Positions 1 to 9,600 of a stretch of 64,000 nucleotides of DNA are shown in pieces. Within the stretch, counting starts at the first letter, position 1. Every line of letters starts with the position of its first letter. A program made the position numbers and the translations under genes. The notes beneath the pieces were generated by a model, which was not told the origin of the DNA, made no database searches, and was given only the letters and a program-made list of their open reading frames with translations. Source of the DNA: Castellaniella hirudinis (GTDB lineage: Bacteria > Pseudomonadota > Gammaproteobacteria > Burkholderiales > Burkholderiaceae_B); the NCBI RefSeq assembly GCF_042651965.1, contig NZ_JBHSDY010000001.1, forward strand, positions 372,001-436,000. Direction: 5' to 3'.

Positions 1-979
1 CCTGGCGCTGCGCGACGGCCACGATCTGTCGCTGGGCACGATCTTCCAGTACCCCACGGTGGCGCGCCTGGCGGCCCATCTGGAGGACGCGGACGGGCGC
101 ACGGCCGGGGCCTCGCAGGCCGGCTTCGGCCCCGTCGTGACCCTGCGCGAGTCTACCGATCGGCCGGCGCTGTTCTGCATCCACCCGGCCGGCGGCCTGT
201 CCTGGTGCTACGGCACCCTGGCCCGCGCCCTGCCCACGCCACGCACGGTTCACGGCCTGCAGGCCTCTGCGCTGGCCCTGGACGGCCGGCCGCCCGCCGA
301 CAGCCTGGACGCGCTGGCGCAGGCCTACACCGACCAGGTGCTGTCGCTGCAGGCCGAAGGCCCCTATCACCTGGCCGGCTGGTCCGTAGGCGGCATTCTG
401 GCCCAGGCCGTGGCCGCCGAATTGCAGGCGCGCGGCCGGGCCGTAGGCGTCGTCGCCCTGCTGGACGCCTATCCTTGCGAGGCCTGGCGGGACCGTCCCG
501 AGCCCGCCCCCGAGGACCTGTACAAAGCGCTGCTGCACATCGCCGGCGCCGACCCGGACGCGCTGCCGCCGGAGCGCCTGAGCCGCAGCGGCGTCGTCGA
601 TTTTCTGCGCACCCAGGGCCACCCGCTGGGCGAACTGTCCGACGCGCGGCTGGACGCGGTCTTCGAGACCGTCGGCTGCACCAACCGGCTGGTGCGCGGT
701 CACCGGCACACACGCTATGACGGCCCGGCGCTGCACTTCCAGGCCGCCCTGGACCACGCGGATTCGGGCCTGAGCCCCGAGATGTGGCAGCCGCACGTCG
801 GCACGCTGACCCGCCACGCCGTGGACAGCACCCACGCCGGCCTGCCGGGCGCCGCCGCAACGGCCCGGATCGCCCCCATTCTGGACGCCTGCCTGCGCGC
901 AGCCGACCCGACGACGCCGATCGCCGACGCCGCTGAACCGCATTGCCCCCCCATTCGATCGCACGAGGAACCCGCATGA
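1..979 (+). CDS. Nonribosomal peptide synthetase, C-terminal end (carrier + thioesterase), 5' truncated
   Basis: The window opens inside this gene; the frame is open from base 2 to the TGA at 977-979, so about 325 residues remain. The first residues (LSLGTIFQYPTVARLAAHL) match the last helix of a peptidyl carrier domain. They are followed by a type I thioesterase of the alpha/beta-hydrolase fold. Its nucleophile motif GWSVGG has the Ser codon at 383-385, an Asp follows in LLDAYP, and a late His sits in DSTHAG. This domain order is that of EntF/DhbF-type synthetases, whose terminal domain releases the finished siderophore. Dihydroxybenzoate genes follow directly, with a start/stop overlap at 976-979, so a catecholate product is the natural inference. 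The amino acid used cannot be read because the adenylation domain lies outside the window. Confidence 0.93.
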   Translation, partial: LALRDGHDLSLGTIFQYPTVARLAAHLEDADGRTAGASQAGFGPVVTLRESTDRPALFCIHPAGGLSWCYGTLARALPTPRTVHGLQASALALDGRPPADSLDALAQAYTDQVLSLQAEGPYHLAGWSVGGILAQAVAAELQARGRAVGVVALLDAYPCEAWRDRPEPAPEDLYKALLHIAGADPDALPPERLSRSGVVDFLRTQGHPLGELSDARLDAVFETVGCTNRLVRGHRHTRYDGPALHFQAALDHADSGLSPEMWQPHVGTLTRHAVDSTHAGLPGAAATARIAPILDACLRAADPTTPIADAAEPHCPPIRSHEEPA

Positions 980-2103
980 ACACTCACATGATTTCCCACC
1001 CGACGCTGCGGCGCGGCGCCCGTATCCTGCTGGCCGGCGCCGCCCTGGCCCTGGCCGCCGGCTGCGCGGCCACCGGTCCGTCCACGCCCTCTTCCGCCGC
1101 ACCGGCCCCCACGGCGACCGCGCCGACCTGGTCCGTCTCGGCGCAGGCCGCCGACCTGCCTCCGGGCGTGTACCAAGGCGCCTACAGCGCGCGCACCCAG
1201 CGCCTGTACATGACTTCCGCCATCGGCCGTCCGCCGGTGAAGGAATCGCGCCTGCTCGCCCTCGACCCGGCCAGCCTGCGCGTCGTCGACTCCGCCGTCC
1301 CGGCTCCGCAGGCCGGCCGCACGGATGGCCAGGTGCAGGCTGTCTATGGCCTGACCGTGGATGACGACCGCAGCCAGATCTGGACCACGAACACCCGCAG
1401 CGGCTCGGTCGCCGTCTACCGGCAATCGGACCTGTCCCTGGTCAAGCAGTTCCCGGACGACGCCGCACCGCACGCGCGCGACGTGCTGGTCGACACCGCG
1501 CACCACCGCGCCTACGTCTCCTCGCCCGCCTCCAACGTCATCCACGTGTTCGACAGCGCCACGCTGCAACCGCTGCCCGGCATCACGCTGAGCGGCGCCG
1601 GCGAGGCGCCCAAGCCCATGAGCCTGGCGCTGGACGCCGGCCACCAGCGCCTGTACGCCGTCAGCCTGAACACCGCCGAGGTCTTCGCCATCGATACGGC
1701 CACGGGCCGCCAGGCCGCCCGCTACGCCGTGCCCGGCGCCCAGGGCGCCTCCGGCGTCGCCATCGACAGCCAGGCGCAGCGGATCTATGTGGCGTCCCAG
1801 AAATCCGGCGACCTGACGGTGCTGGACGCCCGTGACGGCCGGGTCCTGCAGCACCTGGCGACCGGAGCCGGCGCGCTGAACGTCGCCTTCGACCCGGTCC
1901 ACCGCCTGGCCTACGTCGCCAATCGCGGCTCGGGCACCGTCACCGTCGTGGACGAACACGGCGTGATCCAGGCCCAGGTGGACACCGGCTCCGCCCCGAA
2001 CCACGTCGCGCTGGATCCTCAAGGCCATGCCTGGGTGATGGTGAAAAAGAGCAAGGACGATCCGCGCGGCGACCGCCTGGTGCGCATCGAGGCCCGCCGC
2101 TGA
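976..2103 (+). CDS. YncE-like beta-propeller lipoprotein in siderophore operon
   Basis: This 375-residue protein starts at the ATG that overlaps the NRPS stop (ATGA). A GAGGAA motif lies 5-6 bases upstream, so I prefer this start to the in-frame TTG at 943. The N-terminus is a basic, hydrophobic signal ending in LAAGC, with Cys30 as the probable lipidation site. The rest is a series of beta-propeller blades of the YncE/YVTN type, with repeated stretches such as QRLYAVS, QRIYVAS and RLAYVAN. E. coli YncE is an iron-regulated periplasmic propeller. The position inside a siderophore operon suggests a role in siderophore handling or iron sensing at the envelope, but no catalytic residues are visible. 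The function is inferred from context only. Confidence 0.85.
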   Translation: MNTHMISHPTLRRGARILLAGAALALAAGCAATGPSTPSSAAPAPTATAPTWSVSAQAADLPPGVYQGAYSARTQRLYMTSAIGRPPVKESRLLALDPASLRVVDSAVPAPQAGRTDGQVQAVYGLTVDDDRSQIWTTNTRSGSVAVYRQSDLSLVKQFPDDAAPHARDVLVDTAHHRAYVSSPASNVIHVFDSATLQPLPGITLSGAGEAPKPMSLALDAGHQRLYAVSLNTAEVFAIDTATGRQAARYAVPGAQGASGVAIDSQAQRIYVASQKSGDLTVLDARDGRVLQHLATGAGALNVAFDPVHRLAYVANRGSGTVTVVDEHGVIQAQVDTGSAPNHVALDPQGHAWVMVKKSKDDPRGDRLVRIEARR

Positions 2104-2105
2104 TC

Positions 2106-3314
2106 ATGGACATGCTCGCCCGCACACCCTCGGACCCAGGCGCTGGAGCCCTGGCCGGCTTCCAGCCGGGCGACAGCCTGTTCACCGCCCAGGGCCGGGG
2201 ATTCCATGGCCGGGGCTGCCTGCTGCAGGCCACGCCCCGCGAGGACGTGGGCGCCTGCGCCGCACGCCTGCTCACCCAGGCAGCCGAACAATGCGCAGCA
2301 GACGCGGCCGCACCGGACAAGGCCGGCCTGCCCGGTACGGATGGCGCACGCCCGCTGCTGCTGGGCCTGCTGCCCTACGATCCGGCCGGCCCGGCACCCG
2401 CCCTGCTGCGCGTGCCCCGAACACTGCGGCGCATTCACGCGCCGCACGACCTGCCGCCTGCGCACGGCATCGCCATCCTCCAGCGCCGGGAATATCCCGA
2501 CCAGGCCGGATACGAAGGCAGCGTGCGTGCGGCGCTGGAACGGCTGGACCGGGACGACGGCCTGCGCAAGCTGGTGCTGTCCCGCACCCTGGAGCTGGAA
2601 CTGGAACGCCCCCTGGACCTGCCCGAGGTCCTGGCGCGGCTCTGGCAGGCCAGTCCCCACGGCCACACCTACGCGCTGCCCGTATCCGAACACGGCCAGG
2701 ACTATTTCCTGGGCGCCAGCCCGGAACTGCTGGTGCGCAGGGAGGGCCGCCGGGTGCGGGTGCACCCCCTGGCCGGCACGGCCGCGCGCCATCCCGACGC
2801 CGCCGAGGACGCCCGCATCGCCCAGGCATTGCTGGATTCACCCAAGGACCGGCTGGAACACGCCGTCGTGGTCGAAGCCATCGAGGCCGCGCTGCGGCCG
2901 CTGTGCCGCACGCTGAACATCCCCGCGCAGCCCGGCCTGACCTCGACCGCCCGACTTTGGCACCTGGGTACACTGATCGAAGGTGAGCTGGCCGATCCCG
3001 CCATCAGCGCCCTGGACCTGGCCATCGCCCTGCACCCCACCCCCGCCGTCTGCGGCCTGCCCACGGCGGACGCCCGGCACGCCATCTCGGCGCTCGAACC
3101 CTTCGAGCGCGGCTACTTCGCCGGCGCCGTGGGCTGGTGCGACGCCGCCGGAGACGGCGCCTGGGCGGTCGCCATCCGCTGCGCCCAGATCCACGGCCGC
3201 AGGCTGACCCTGTCGGCCGGCGCAGGTATCGTCCCCGGCTCGGTCCCCGCACTCGAATACCAGGAAACCGGCAACAAGCTGCGCACGGTCCTGGACGCGT
3301 TGGGGATCCGTTGA
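2106..3314 (+). CDS. entC: Isochorismate synthase (EntC/DhbC family)
   Basis: This 402-residue chorismate-utilising enzyme converts chorismate to isochorismate, the first step to 2,3-dihydroxybenzoate. The diagnostic C-terminal half is intact: GASPELLV, HPLAGTAAR, EHAVVVEAI, a HLGT segment, HPTPAVCGLP, EPFERGYFAGAVGW and GAGIVPGS near the end, which together form the Mg-dependent active site. The family is usually near 390-400 residues, so the length is normal. The gene starts two bases after the stop of the propeller gene, probably by translational coupling. The codon at 2112 is also an ATG and could be the true start. No strong ribosome binding site separates the two. Confidence 0.95.
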   Translation: MDMLARTPSDPGAGALAGFQPGDSLFTAQGRGFHGRGCLLQATPREDVGACAARLLTQAAEQCAADAAAPDKAGLPGTDGARPLLLGLLPYDPAGPAPALLRVPRTLRRIHAPHDLPPAHGIAILQRREYPDQAGYEGSVRAALERLDRDDGLRKLVLSRTLELELERPLDLPEVLARLWQASPHGHTYALPVSEHGQDYFLGASPELLVRREGRRVRVHPLAGTAARHPDAAEDARIAQALLDSPKDRLEHAVVVEAIEAALRPLCRTLNIPAQPGLTSTARLWHLGTLIEGELADPAISALDLAIALHPTPAVCGLPTADARHAISALEPFERGYFAGAVGWCDAAGDGAWAVAIRCAQIHGRRLTLSAGAGIVPGSVPALEYQETGNKLRTVLDALGIR

Positions 3315-3339
3315 ACAGGCCATTCTGGAGTTTCGTTTC

Positions 3340-4014
3340 ATGAGCATCCCCTCCCTATCGCCCTACGCCATGCCCCGCGAACGCGTGCGCAACCGCGTGA
3401 ACTGGCGCCCCGAGACACACCGCGCCGCCCTGCTGATCCACGACATGCAGGACTATTTCCTGGGCAAGTACGACGTGACGCAGGCGCCGATCCCCGACCT
3501 GATCGCCGCCATCGCCCGTCTGCGCGACCGCTGCCGCGACCTGGACATCCCCGTGTACTACACCGCCCAGCCGCCCGTACAGCCCGACACCGACCGGGCG
3601 CTGCTGAACGACTTCTGGGGGCCCGGCCTGACCGCGCCGGAACACCAGGACGGCGCACGCATCGTCACCGCCCTGTCGCCACGCCCCGAAGACACCGTGC
3701 TGACCAAATGGCGCTACAGCGCCTTCCAGCGATCCGACCTGCGCGAACGACTGCGCGCGCAAGGCCGCGACCAGTTGATCATCACCGGCGTCTACGCCCA
3801 CATCGGCTGCCTGGCCACCGCACTGGAAGCCTTCATGCAGGACGTCCAGCCCTTCCTGGCCCTCGACGCCTGCGCCGACTTCAGCCCGGAAGATCACCAG
3901 ATGGCCGTCACCCACGTCGCCCGCCGCTGCGGCGTCAGCCTGACCGCCGACGAAATCCTCGACGCCCTGGCCACCGGCGCCACGCGCCCGCGCACCCCGG
4001 AGATTGCCGCATGA
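3340..4014 (+). CDS. entB: Isochorismatase without aryl carrier domain
   Basis: This 224-residue cysteine-hydrolase-fold enzyme makes 2,3-dihydro-2,3-dihydroxybenzoate and pyruvate from isochorismate. The characteristic segments are present: LLIHDMQDYF near residues 31-40 with the catalytic Asp, TKWRYSAF with the Lys, and GVYAHIGCLATA. EntB and DhbB carry a further aryl carrier domain of about 75 residues, with a phosphopantetheinyl Ser, after this catalytic part. Here the protein ends at GATRPRTPEIAA, with no LGGxS motif. The aryl carrier must therefore be encoded elsewhere, perhaps in the NRPS to the left. The stop overlaps the start of entA. Confidence 0.95.
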   Translation: MSIPSLSPYAMPRERVRNRVNWRPETHRAALLIHDMQDYFLGKYDVTQAPIPDLIAAIARLRDRCRDLDIPVYYTAQPPVQPDTDRALLNDFWGPGLTAPEHQDGARIVTALSPRPEDTVLTKWRYSAFQRSDLRERLRAQGRDQLIITGVYAHIGCLATALEAFMQDVQPFLALDACADFSPEDHQMAVTHVARRCGVSLTADEILDALATGATRPRTPEIAA

Positions 4015-4859
4015 ACGCCCTGCCCGACATCGGACCCGACAGCCCGGCTGCACGCCACCCGGACGACTTCCGCGACCGCCACATCCTCGTCACCGGCGCC
4101 GCCAGCGGCATCGGCGCTGCCGTCGCCCGCCAACTGCTCGCCCGAGGCGCCCGCGTCTCCGCCGTCGACCTCGACGAAACCGGCCTGCAACGCCTGCACG
4201 CGCTCGCGGCGGACGCCCCGCAAGGCGGCGCCGACCTGTCCGACCGCCTGTGGATCGCCCCCCTGGACGTACGCGACGCCGCCCAGGTCGAAGCCACCAT
4301 CGCCCAGGCCGAAGCCGCGCTCGGACCGCTCCACGGCCTGGCCAGCGTCGCCGGCGTCCTGGAAATGGGCGACGTCGCCGACCTGAGCGACGCCCAATGG
4401 GCGCACTGCTTCGACGTCAACGTCACCGGCGTCTTCCACCTCTGCCGCGCCGTCGCCCGCCGCCTGCGCGAACGCCGCACCGGCGCCATCGTCACCGTCA
4501 GCTCCAACGCCGCCACCACCCCGCGCGCCGGCATGGCCGCCTACGCCGCCTCCAAAGCGGCCGCCACTCAGCTCACCCGCTGCCTGGGCCTCGAACTGGC
4601 CCTCCACGGCATCCGCGTCAACATCGTCTCCCCCGGTTCCACCGACACCGCCATGCAGCAAGCCATGTGGGCCCTGGGCAGCTCGCGCGAGGCCGTCATC
4701 GCCGGCGACCCCGCCCGCTGGCGCCTGGGCATCCCCCTGGCCAAGATCGCCACCCCCGACGAAATCGCCCAGGCCGTCCTGTTCCTGCTCTCCGACCAGG
4801 CCAGCCACATCACCCTGCACGACCTGCGCGTCGACGGCGGGGCGACGCTGGATCAGTAG
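4011..4859 (+). CDS. entA: 2,3-dihydro-2,3-dihydroxybenzoate dehydrogenase
   Basis: This 282-residue short-chain dehydrogenase oxidises dihydro-dihydroxybenzoate to 2,3-dihydroxybenzoate. The start ATG at 4011 overlaps the isochorismatase stop; a longer upstream frame exists but lies inside entB. The cofactor motif TGAASGIG sits near residue 28, followed by the catalytic Ser (TVSSNA), the YAASK motif and a C-terminus (NIVSPGSTDT, SHITLHDLRVDGG) that resembles EntA closely. It is about 30 residues longer than E. coli EntA, through an N-terminal extension and a longer loop after the cofactor domain. It is the last gene of the siderophore operon and is followed by a terminator-like hairpin. Confidence 0.95.
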   Translation: MNALPDIGPDSPAARHPDDFRDRHILVTGAASGIGAAVARQLLARGARVSAVDLDETGLQRLHALAADAPQGGADLSDRLWIAPLDVRDAAQVEATIAQAEAALGPLHGLASVAGVLEMGDVADLSDAQWAHCFDVNVTGVFHLCRAVARRLRERRTGAIVTVSSNAATTPRAGMAAYAASKAAATQLTRCLGLELALHGIRVNIVSPGSTDTAMQQAMWALGSSREAVIAGDPARWRLGIPLAKIATPDEIAQAVLFLLSDQASHITLHDLRVDGGATLDQ

Positions 4860-4879
4860 GCCACGTAGCACGCAGATGC

Positions 4880-4914
4880 AAAAAGGGCCCCGCAAACGAA
4901 AACGGAGCCCTCTT
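4880..4914. terminator. Bidirectional rho-independent terminator-like hairpin after entA
   Basis: A nine-base stem (AGGGCCCCG / CGGAGCCCT, one C-A mismatch) encloses an A-rich loop. It is preceded by five A residues (4880-4884) and followed by CTTT. It lies 20 bases after the entA stop and could end transcription from both sides. The T tract is short, so strength is uncertain. Confidence 0.55.
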
Positions 4915-4989
4915 TGCCAAGCCTGGGCAAGCCAACATCGCAAGCCGGGATAGGTGGGTCTGGCGGCGCCGGTGTTGCCGGGCGCCGGA

Positions 4990-5155
4990 TGCTGACGAAG
5001 GGAGCCAGGAGGCCTTCGACGGGCGTGTCTGAGCCGCCGCAGGCAGCGAGTTCGCCCGTCGTTCTGGCGGACGAGGCAGATCCGGGAAGTCCGACCGAAG
5101 GGAGGACCGCTCGGCCCTCCGGCAGAGGCAGACCCGCCTGTCCCGGCGCCCCAAA
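4990..5155 (+). repeat. Dispersed intergenic GC-rich repeat, copy A
   Basis: The 350-base gap between entA and gltD (4860-5209) holds no credible gene. Most of it is a GC-rich segment that reappears near 11625-11710 (reversed) and 15830-15945. With the latter copy it shares, in order, AAGGGAG, TGTCTGAG, a GCAGG..CGAGTT block and a 28-base stretch (5082-5109) with two differences. A sub-block starting GCCCTCCGGCAGAG is duplicated inside this copy at 5113 and 5161. The remaining bases up to gltD contain a small CCGCC/GGCGG hairpin (5180-5196). Confidence 0.7.
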
Positions 5156-5209
5156 GTAACGCCCTCCGGCAGAGACGGACCGCCTCGCTGCGGCGGGTTT
5201 AAAACGGAA

Positions 5210-6673
5210 TCAACGCGGCAGAACCGAAGCCCCCATCAAATACTCATCCACCGACCGCGCACACTGACGCCCCTCGCGGATCGCCCACACCACCAGCGAC
5301 TGCCCGCGCCGCATATCCCCGGCCGCAAACACCTTCGCCCGGGAACTGCAGTAATCGTCCGTGTTCGCCCGCGCATTCCCGCGCCCGTCCGCCTCCACCC
5401 CGAACGCCTCCAGCACCGAGCGCACCGGCGACACAAACCCCATCGCCAGCAGCACCAGATCCGCCTGCACCTCGAATTGCGAATCCTTCACCTCGCGCAT
5501 CTTCATCTGGCCCGTCGCCTTGTCCTTCAGCCATTCCAGGCGCGTCGCCACCAGCTTTTCCACCTTGCCGCCCTTGCCCTCGAACGCCTGCGTTCCCACC
5601 GCCCAATCGCGCTGGCAGCCTTCCTCGTGCGAAGACGACGTCCGCAGCCGGATCGGCCAATAAGGCCAGGTCTGCAGCTTGTCCTCCTCTTCCGGCGGAC
5701 GGAACATCAGCTCGAACTGCGTCACCGACGCCGCCCCCTGGCGATTGCTCGTCCCCACACAGTCCGAACCCGTATCGCCGCCGCCGATCACCACCACGTG
5801 CTTGCCCTTCGCGCTGATCGGCTTGGCGATGCGGTCGCCATGATTGACCTTGTTCTGCTGGCGCAGAAAATCCATCGCGAAATGCACCCCGCGCAACTCG
5901 CGCCCCGGCACCGGCAGATCGCGCGGCTGCTCCGATCCGCCCGCCAGCACCACCGCGTCATGCTGCGTCAGCAGCTCGTCGGGCGTCACCACCGTCAAGC
6001 CGTCTTCCGCGTGCACCGCCTCGCCCACATAGGTCGAGGGAAAGAACTCCACCCCCTCGGCCTCCATCTGCGCCAGCCGCCGGTCGATGTGCAACTTCTC
6101 CAGCTTGAAATCCGGAATCCCGTAGCGCAGCAGCCCGCCGATGCGATTGCTCTTTTCATAGACCGACACACTGTGCCCGGCGCGCGCCAACTGCTGCGCG
6201 CAGGCCAGGCCGGCCGGCCCGGAACCGACCACCGCCACCCGCTTGCCCGTCTTGCGCGCAGGCGGCTGCGGCACCACCCAGCCTTCCTTCCAGCCACGCT
6301 CGATGATCGTGTGCTCGATCGACTTGATGCCCACTGCGTCGTCGTTCAGATTCAACGTGCAGGCCGCCTCGCAAGGCGCGGGACAGATGCGGCCGGTGAA
6401 CTCCGGAAAATTGTTGGTCGACAGCAGCACGTCCAGCGCATGCTTCCAGTCCTGACGGTAGACCAGGTCATTCCAGTCCGGAATGATGTTGTTGACCGGA
6501 CAGCCGTGCGTGCAGAACGGCACCCCGCAGTCCATGCAGCGCGCGCCCTGGACGCGGGCCTGCTCATCAGTCAGCGGCGCGACGAACTCCTTCCAGTGGC
6601 GCAAGCGGGATTCCGGCGCCTCGTAGGCCGGCTTGACCCGCGCGAATTCCATGAAACCAGTGATTTTTCCCAT
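5210..6673 (-). CDS. gltD: Glutamate synthase [NADPH] small subunit
   Basis: This 487-residue flavoprotein passes electrons from NADPH through FAD and iron-sulfur clusters to the large subunit. The N-terminus MGKITGFMEF is typical, and AAGGAAG lies about eight bases upstream of the ATG at 6673. A longer frame to 6724 lies inside gltB and is rejected. The cluster-binding motif CMDCGVPFCTHGCP is near residues 47-60. An FAD-type VVGSGPAGLACAQ follows near residue 153 and a NADPH-type VVIGGGDTGSD near residue 295. The gene follows gltB by 14 bases, so the two subunits are co-transcribed. The 3' end faces the siderophore operon across repeat copy A. Confidence 0.97.
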   Translation of the reverse strand: MGKITGFMEFARVKPAYEAPESRLRHWKEFVAPLTDEQARVQGARCMDCGVPFCTHGCPVNNIIPDWNDLVYRQDWKHALDVLLSTNNFPEFTGRICPAPCEAACTLNLNDDAVGIKSIEHTIIERGWKEGWVVPQPPARKTGKRVAVVGSGPAGLACAQQLARAGHSVSVYEKSNRIGGLLRYGIPDFKLEKLHIDRRLAQMEAEGVEFFPSTYVGEAVHAEDGLTVVTPDELLTQHDAVVLAGGSEQPRDLPVPGRELRGVHFAMDFLRQQNKVNHGDRIAKPISAKGKHVVVIGGGDTGSDCVGTSNRQGAASVTQFELMFRPPEEEDKLQTWPYWPIRLRTSSSHEEGCQRDWAVGTQAFEGKGGKVEKLVATRLEWLKDKATGQMKMREVKDSQFEVQADLVLLAMGFVSPVRSVLEAFGVEADGRGNARANTDDYCSSRAKVFAAGDMRRGQSLVVWAIREGRQCARSVDEYLMGASVLPR

Positions 6674-6687
6674 GATGCATTCTTCCT

Positions 6688-9600
6688 TCAGGCGGCCTGA
6701 GCCTGGGTCTGGGCCGCCTGCCACAGTTCACCCAGCGCGCGGCGGTATTCGATCGGCGTGACCTTGACGAAGGCGCGGCGCGCCTGGTTCCAGTCGTCCA
6801 GGATTTCCCGGGCGCGGAAACTGCCGGTCAGGCGGAAATGGTTTTCCACCAGGCGGCGCACGATGGCCTCGTCCGTCTCGCGCGGGCCGTTGCGATCCAG
6901 GCCGTGCCAGAACTGCTCCTCGCCGGCCTGCCGCTGGGCGGCATCCGTCTCCATCGGGTCCAGACGCACCATGCCAGTGTTGCAGCGGCGCGCAAAAACC
7001 TGCTCCGGATCCCAGACGTAGGCGATGCCGCCGGACATGCCGGCCGCGAAATTGCGGCCCGTCTCGCCCAACACCACCACCGTCCCGCCGGTCATGTATT
7101 CGCAGCCATGATCGCCCGTGCCTTCCACCACCGTGGCAGCGCCCGAATTGCGCACCGCGAAGCGCTCGCCGGCCACGCCGTTGAAATACGCCTCGCCGCC
7201 GGTGGCGCCGTACAGCACCGTGTTGCCAGCAATGATGTGATCCGGGCCGAAACCGCGGAAATCGTTGGGTGAACGCAGGATCAGGCGGCCGCCCGACAGG
7301 CCCTTGCCGACGTAATCGTTGGCCTCGCCCACCAGGTCCAGGGTCACGCCATGGGCCAGAAAGGCGCCAAAGCTCTGCCCGGCCGCGCCGTTGCACTGGA
7401 TGTGGATCGTATCGTCGGGCAGGCCTTCATGGCCGTACCGCGAGGCCACCGCCCCCGACAGCATGGCGCCGATGGTGCGGTTGCGGTTGCGCACCGGGGT
7501 GATGAAGGACACTTTCTCGCCACGCTCCAGCGCGGCCTTGCTGCGCTCGATCAACTGGTGGTCCAGCGCGTGCGACAGGCCGTGATCCTGGGCATCCGTG
7601 TGATGCACCGGATCCTCGGTGGCGATCTGGTGGAAGATGCGGCCGAAGTCCAATCCGCGCGCCTTCCAGTGATCGACGCCCTTGCGCATATCGAGCAGGT
7701 CGACGCGGCCGATCAGCTCGTCAAAAGTGCGGATGCCCAGTTGCGCCATGATCTCGCGCACTTCCTCGGCGACGAAGAAGAAATAATTGACGACGTATTC
7801 GGGCTTGCCGTTGAACTTCTTGCGCAGCACCGGATCCTGGGTCGCGACCCCCGTGGGGCAGGTGTTCAGGTGGCACTTGCGCATCATGATGCAGCCTTCG
7901 ACGATCAGCGGCGCCGTGGCGAAACCGACCTCGTCGGCCCCCAGCATGGCGGCGATCGCCACGTCGCGGCCGGTCTTCATCTGGCCGTCGGCCTGCACGC
8001 GGATGCGGCTGCGCAAACGGTTCAACACCAGCGTCTGCTGCGTCTCGGCCAGGCCCAGTTCCCAGGGAATGCCGGCGTGCTTGATCGAGGACACGGGCGA
8101 GGCCCCCGTGCCGCCGTCGTGGCCGGCGATCACCACGTGGTCGGCCTTGGCCTTGGCCACGCCGGTCGCCACCGTGCCGACACCGACTTCCGCCACCAGC
8201 TTCACCGAGACCGAAGCCCGTTCGTTGACGTTCTTCAGGTCGTGGATCAGCTGTGCCAGATCCTCGATCGAATAGATGTCATGGTGCGGCGGGGGCGAGA
8301 TCAAGCCGACGCCCGGCACCGAATAGCGCAATTGCGCGATGTAGTCCGTGACCTTGTGGCCCGGCAGTTGCCCGCCCTCGCCGGGCTTGGCGCCCTGGGC
8401 CATCTTGATCTGGATCTGATCGGCGCTGCACAGGTATTCGGCGGTGACGCCGAAGCGCCCCGAGGCCACCTGCTTGATGCGCGAACGCAGCGAATCCCCC
8501 GCGGCCAGCGGCACGTCGGCGGCGATGCGGTCCGACCCCAGCACCGAGGCCAGGCTGTCGCCCTTGCGCACCGTCGGCTTGCCCGCGCGCATCTCGGCGC
8601 GGTAGCGCAGCGCGTCCTCGCCGCCCTCGCCGGTGTTGGATTTGCCGCCGATGCGGTTCATGGCCACGGCCAGGGTCGCGTGCGCCTCGGTCGAGATCGA
8701 GCCCAGCGACATGGCGCCGGTGGCGAAGCGCTTGACGATTTCCTTGGCGGGTTCGACCTCCGACAGCGGAATGGCCCGGGCCGGATCGACGCGGAACTCG
8801 AACAGGCCGCGCAGCGTCATGTGGCGGCGCGACTGGTCGTTGATGAGCTGGGCGTATTCCTTGAAGGTTGAATAATTATTGGCGCGCGTGGCGTGCTGCA
8901 GCTTGGCGATCGAATCCGGCGTCCACAGATGCTGTTCGCCCCGGATGCGAAAGGCGTATTCGCCGCCCGCATCCAGCGCATTGGCCAGCACCGGATCGGT
9001 GCTGAAGGCCGCCTGATGGGTGCGCAGGGCTTCTTCGGCCACCTGGAAGATGTCGATGCCCTCGATGTTGCTGGGCGTGCCGGTGAAGTATTTCTTCACC
9101 AGGCTGCTGTGCAGGCCCACCGCCTCGAAGATCTGCGCGCCGGTGTAGGACATATAGGTCGAGATGCCCATCTTGGACATGACCTTCTTCAGCCCCTTGC
9201 CGATCGCCTTGATGTAGTTCTCGGTGGCGTGAGGGTCGGCCATCTGGGATAGCGTTTCCAATGCCAGCCAGGGGTGCACGGCCTCGGCGCCGTAGCCGCC
9301 CAGCAGCGCGAAATGGTGGGTTTCGCGCGCCGAGCCGGTCTCCACGATCAGGCCGGTGCGGGTGCGCAGGCCGGCGCGGATCAGGTGCTGGTGGATGGCC
9401 GACGTGGCCAGCAGCGCCGGGATGGCGACGTGCTCCGCGTCCACGCGGCGGTCGCTGATCAACAGGATGTTGTCGCCGCTGCGCACCGCGTCGGCCGCAG
9501 TGGCGCACAGCGAAGCCAGGCAGGCCTCGATGCCTTCGCGGCCCCAGGCCACCGGATAGACGATGTCCAGTTCACAGCAACGGAACTTGTCGCCCGTCTG

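Noticed and set aside
4810..5154. Minus-strand frame of 114 codons between entA and gltD, and similar frames at 11578-11784 and 15714-16001
   Set aside because: They run through copies of the dispersed repeat and match one another only because of it; composition is Arg/Pro-rich and no start site stands out.
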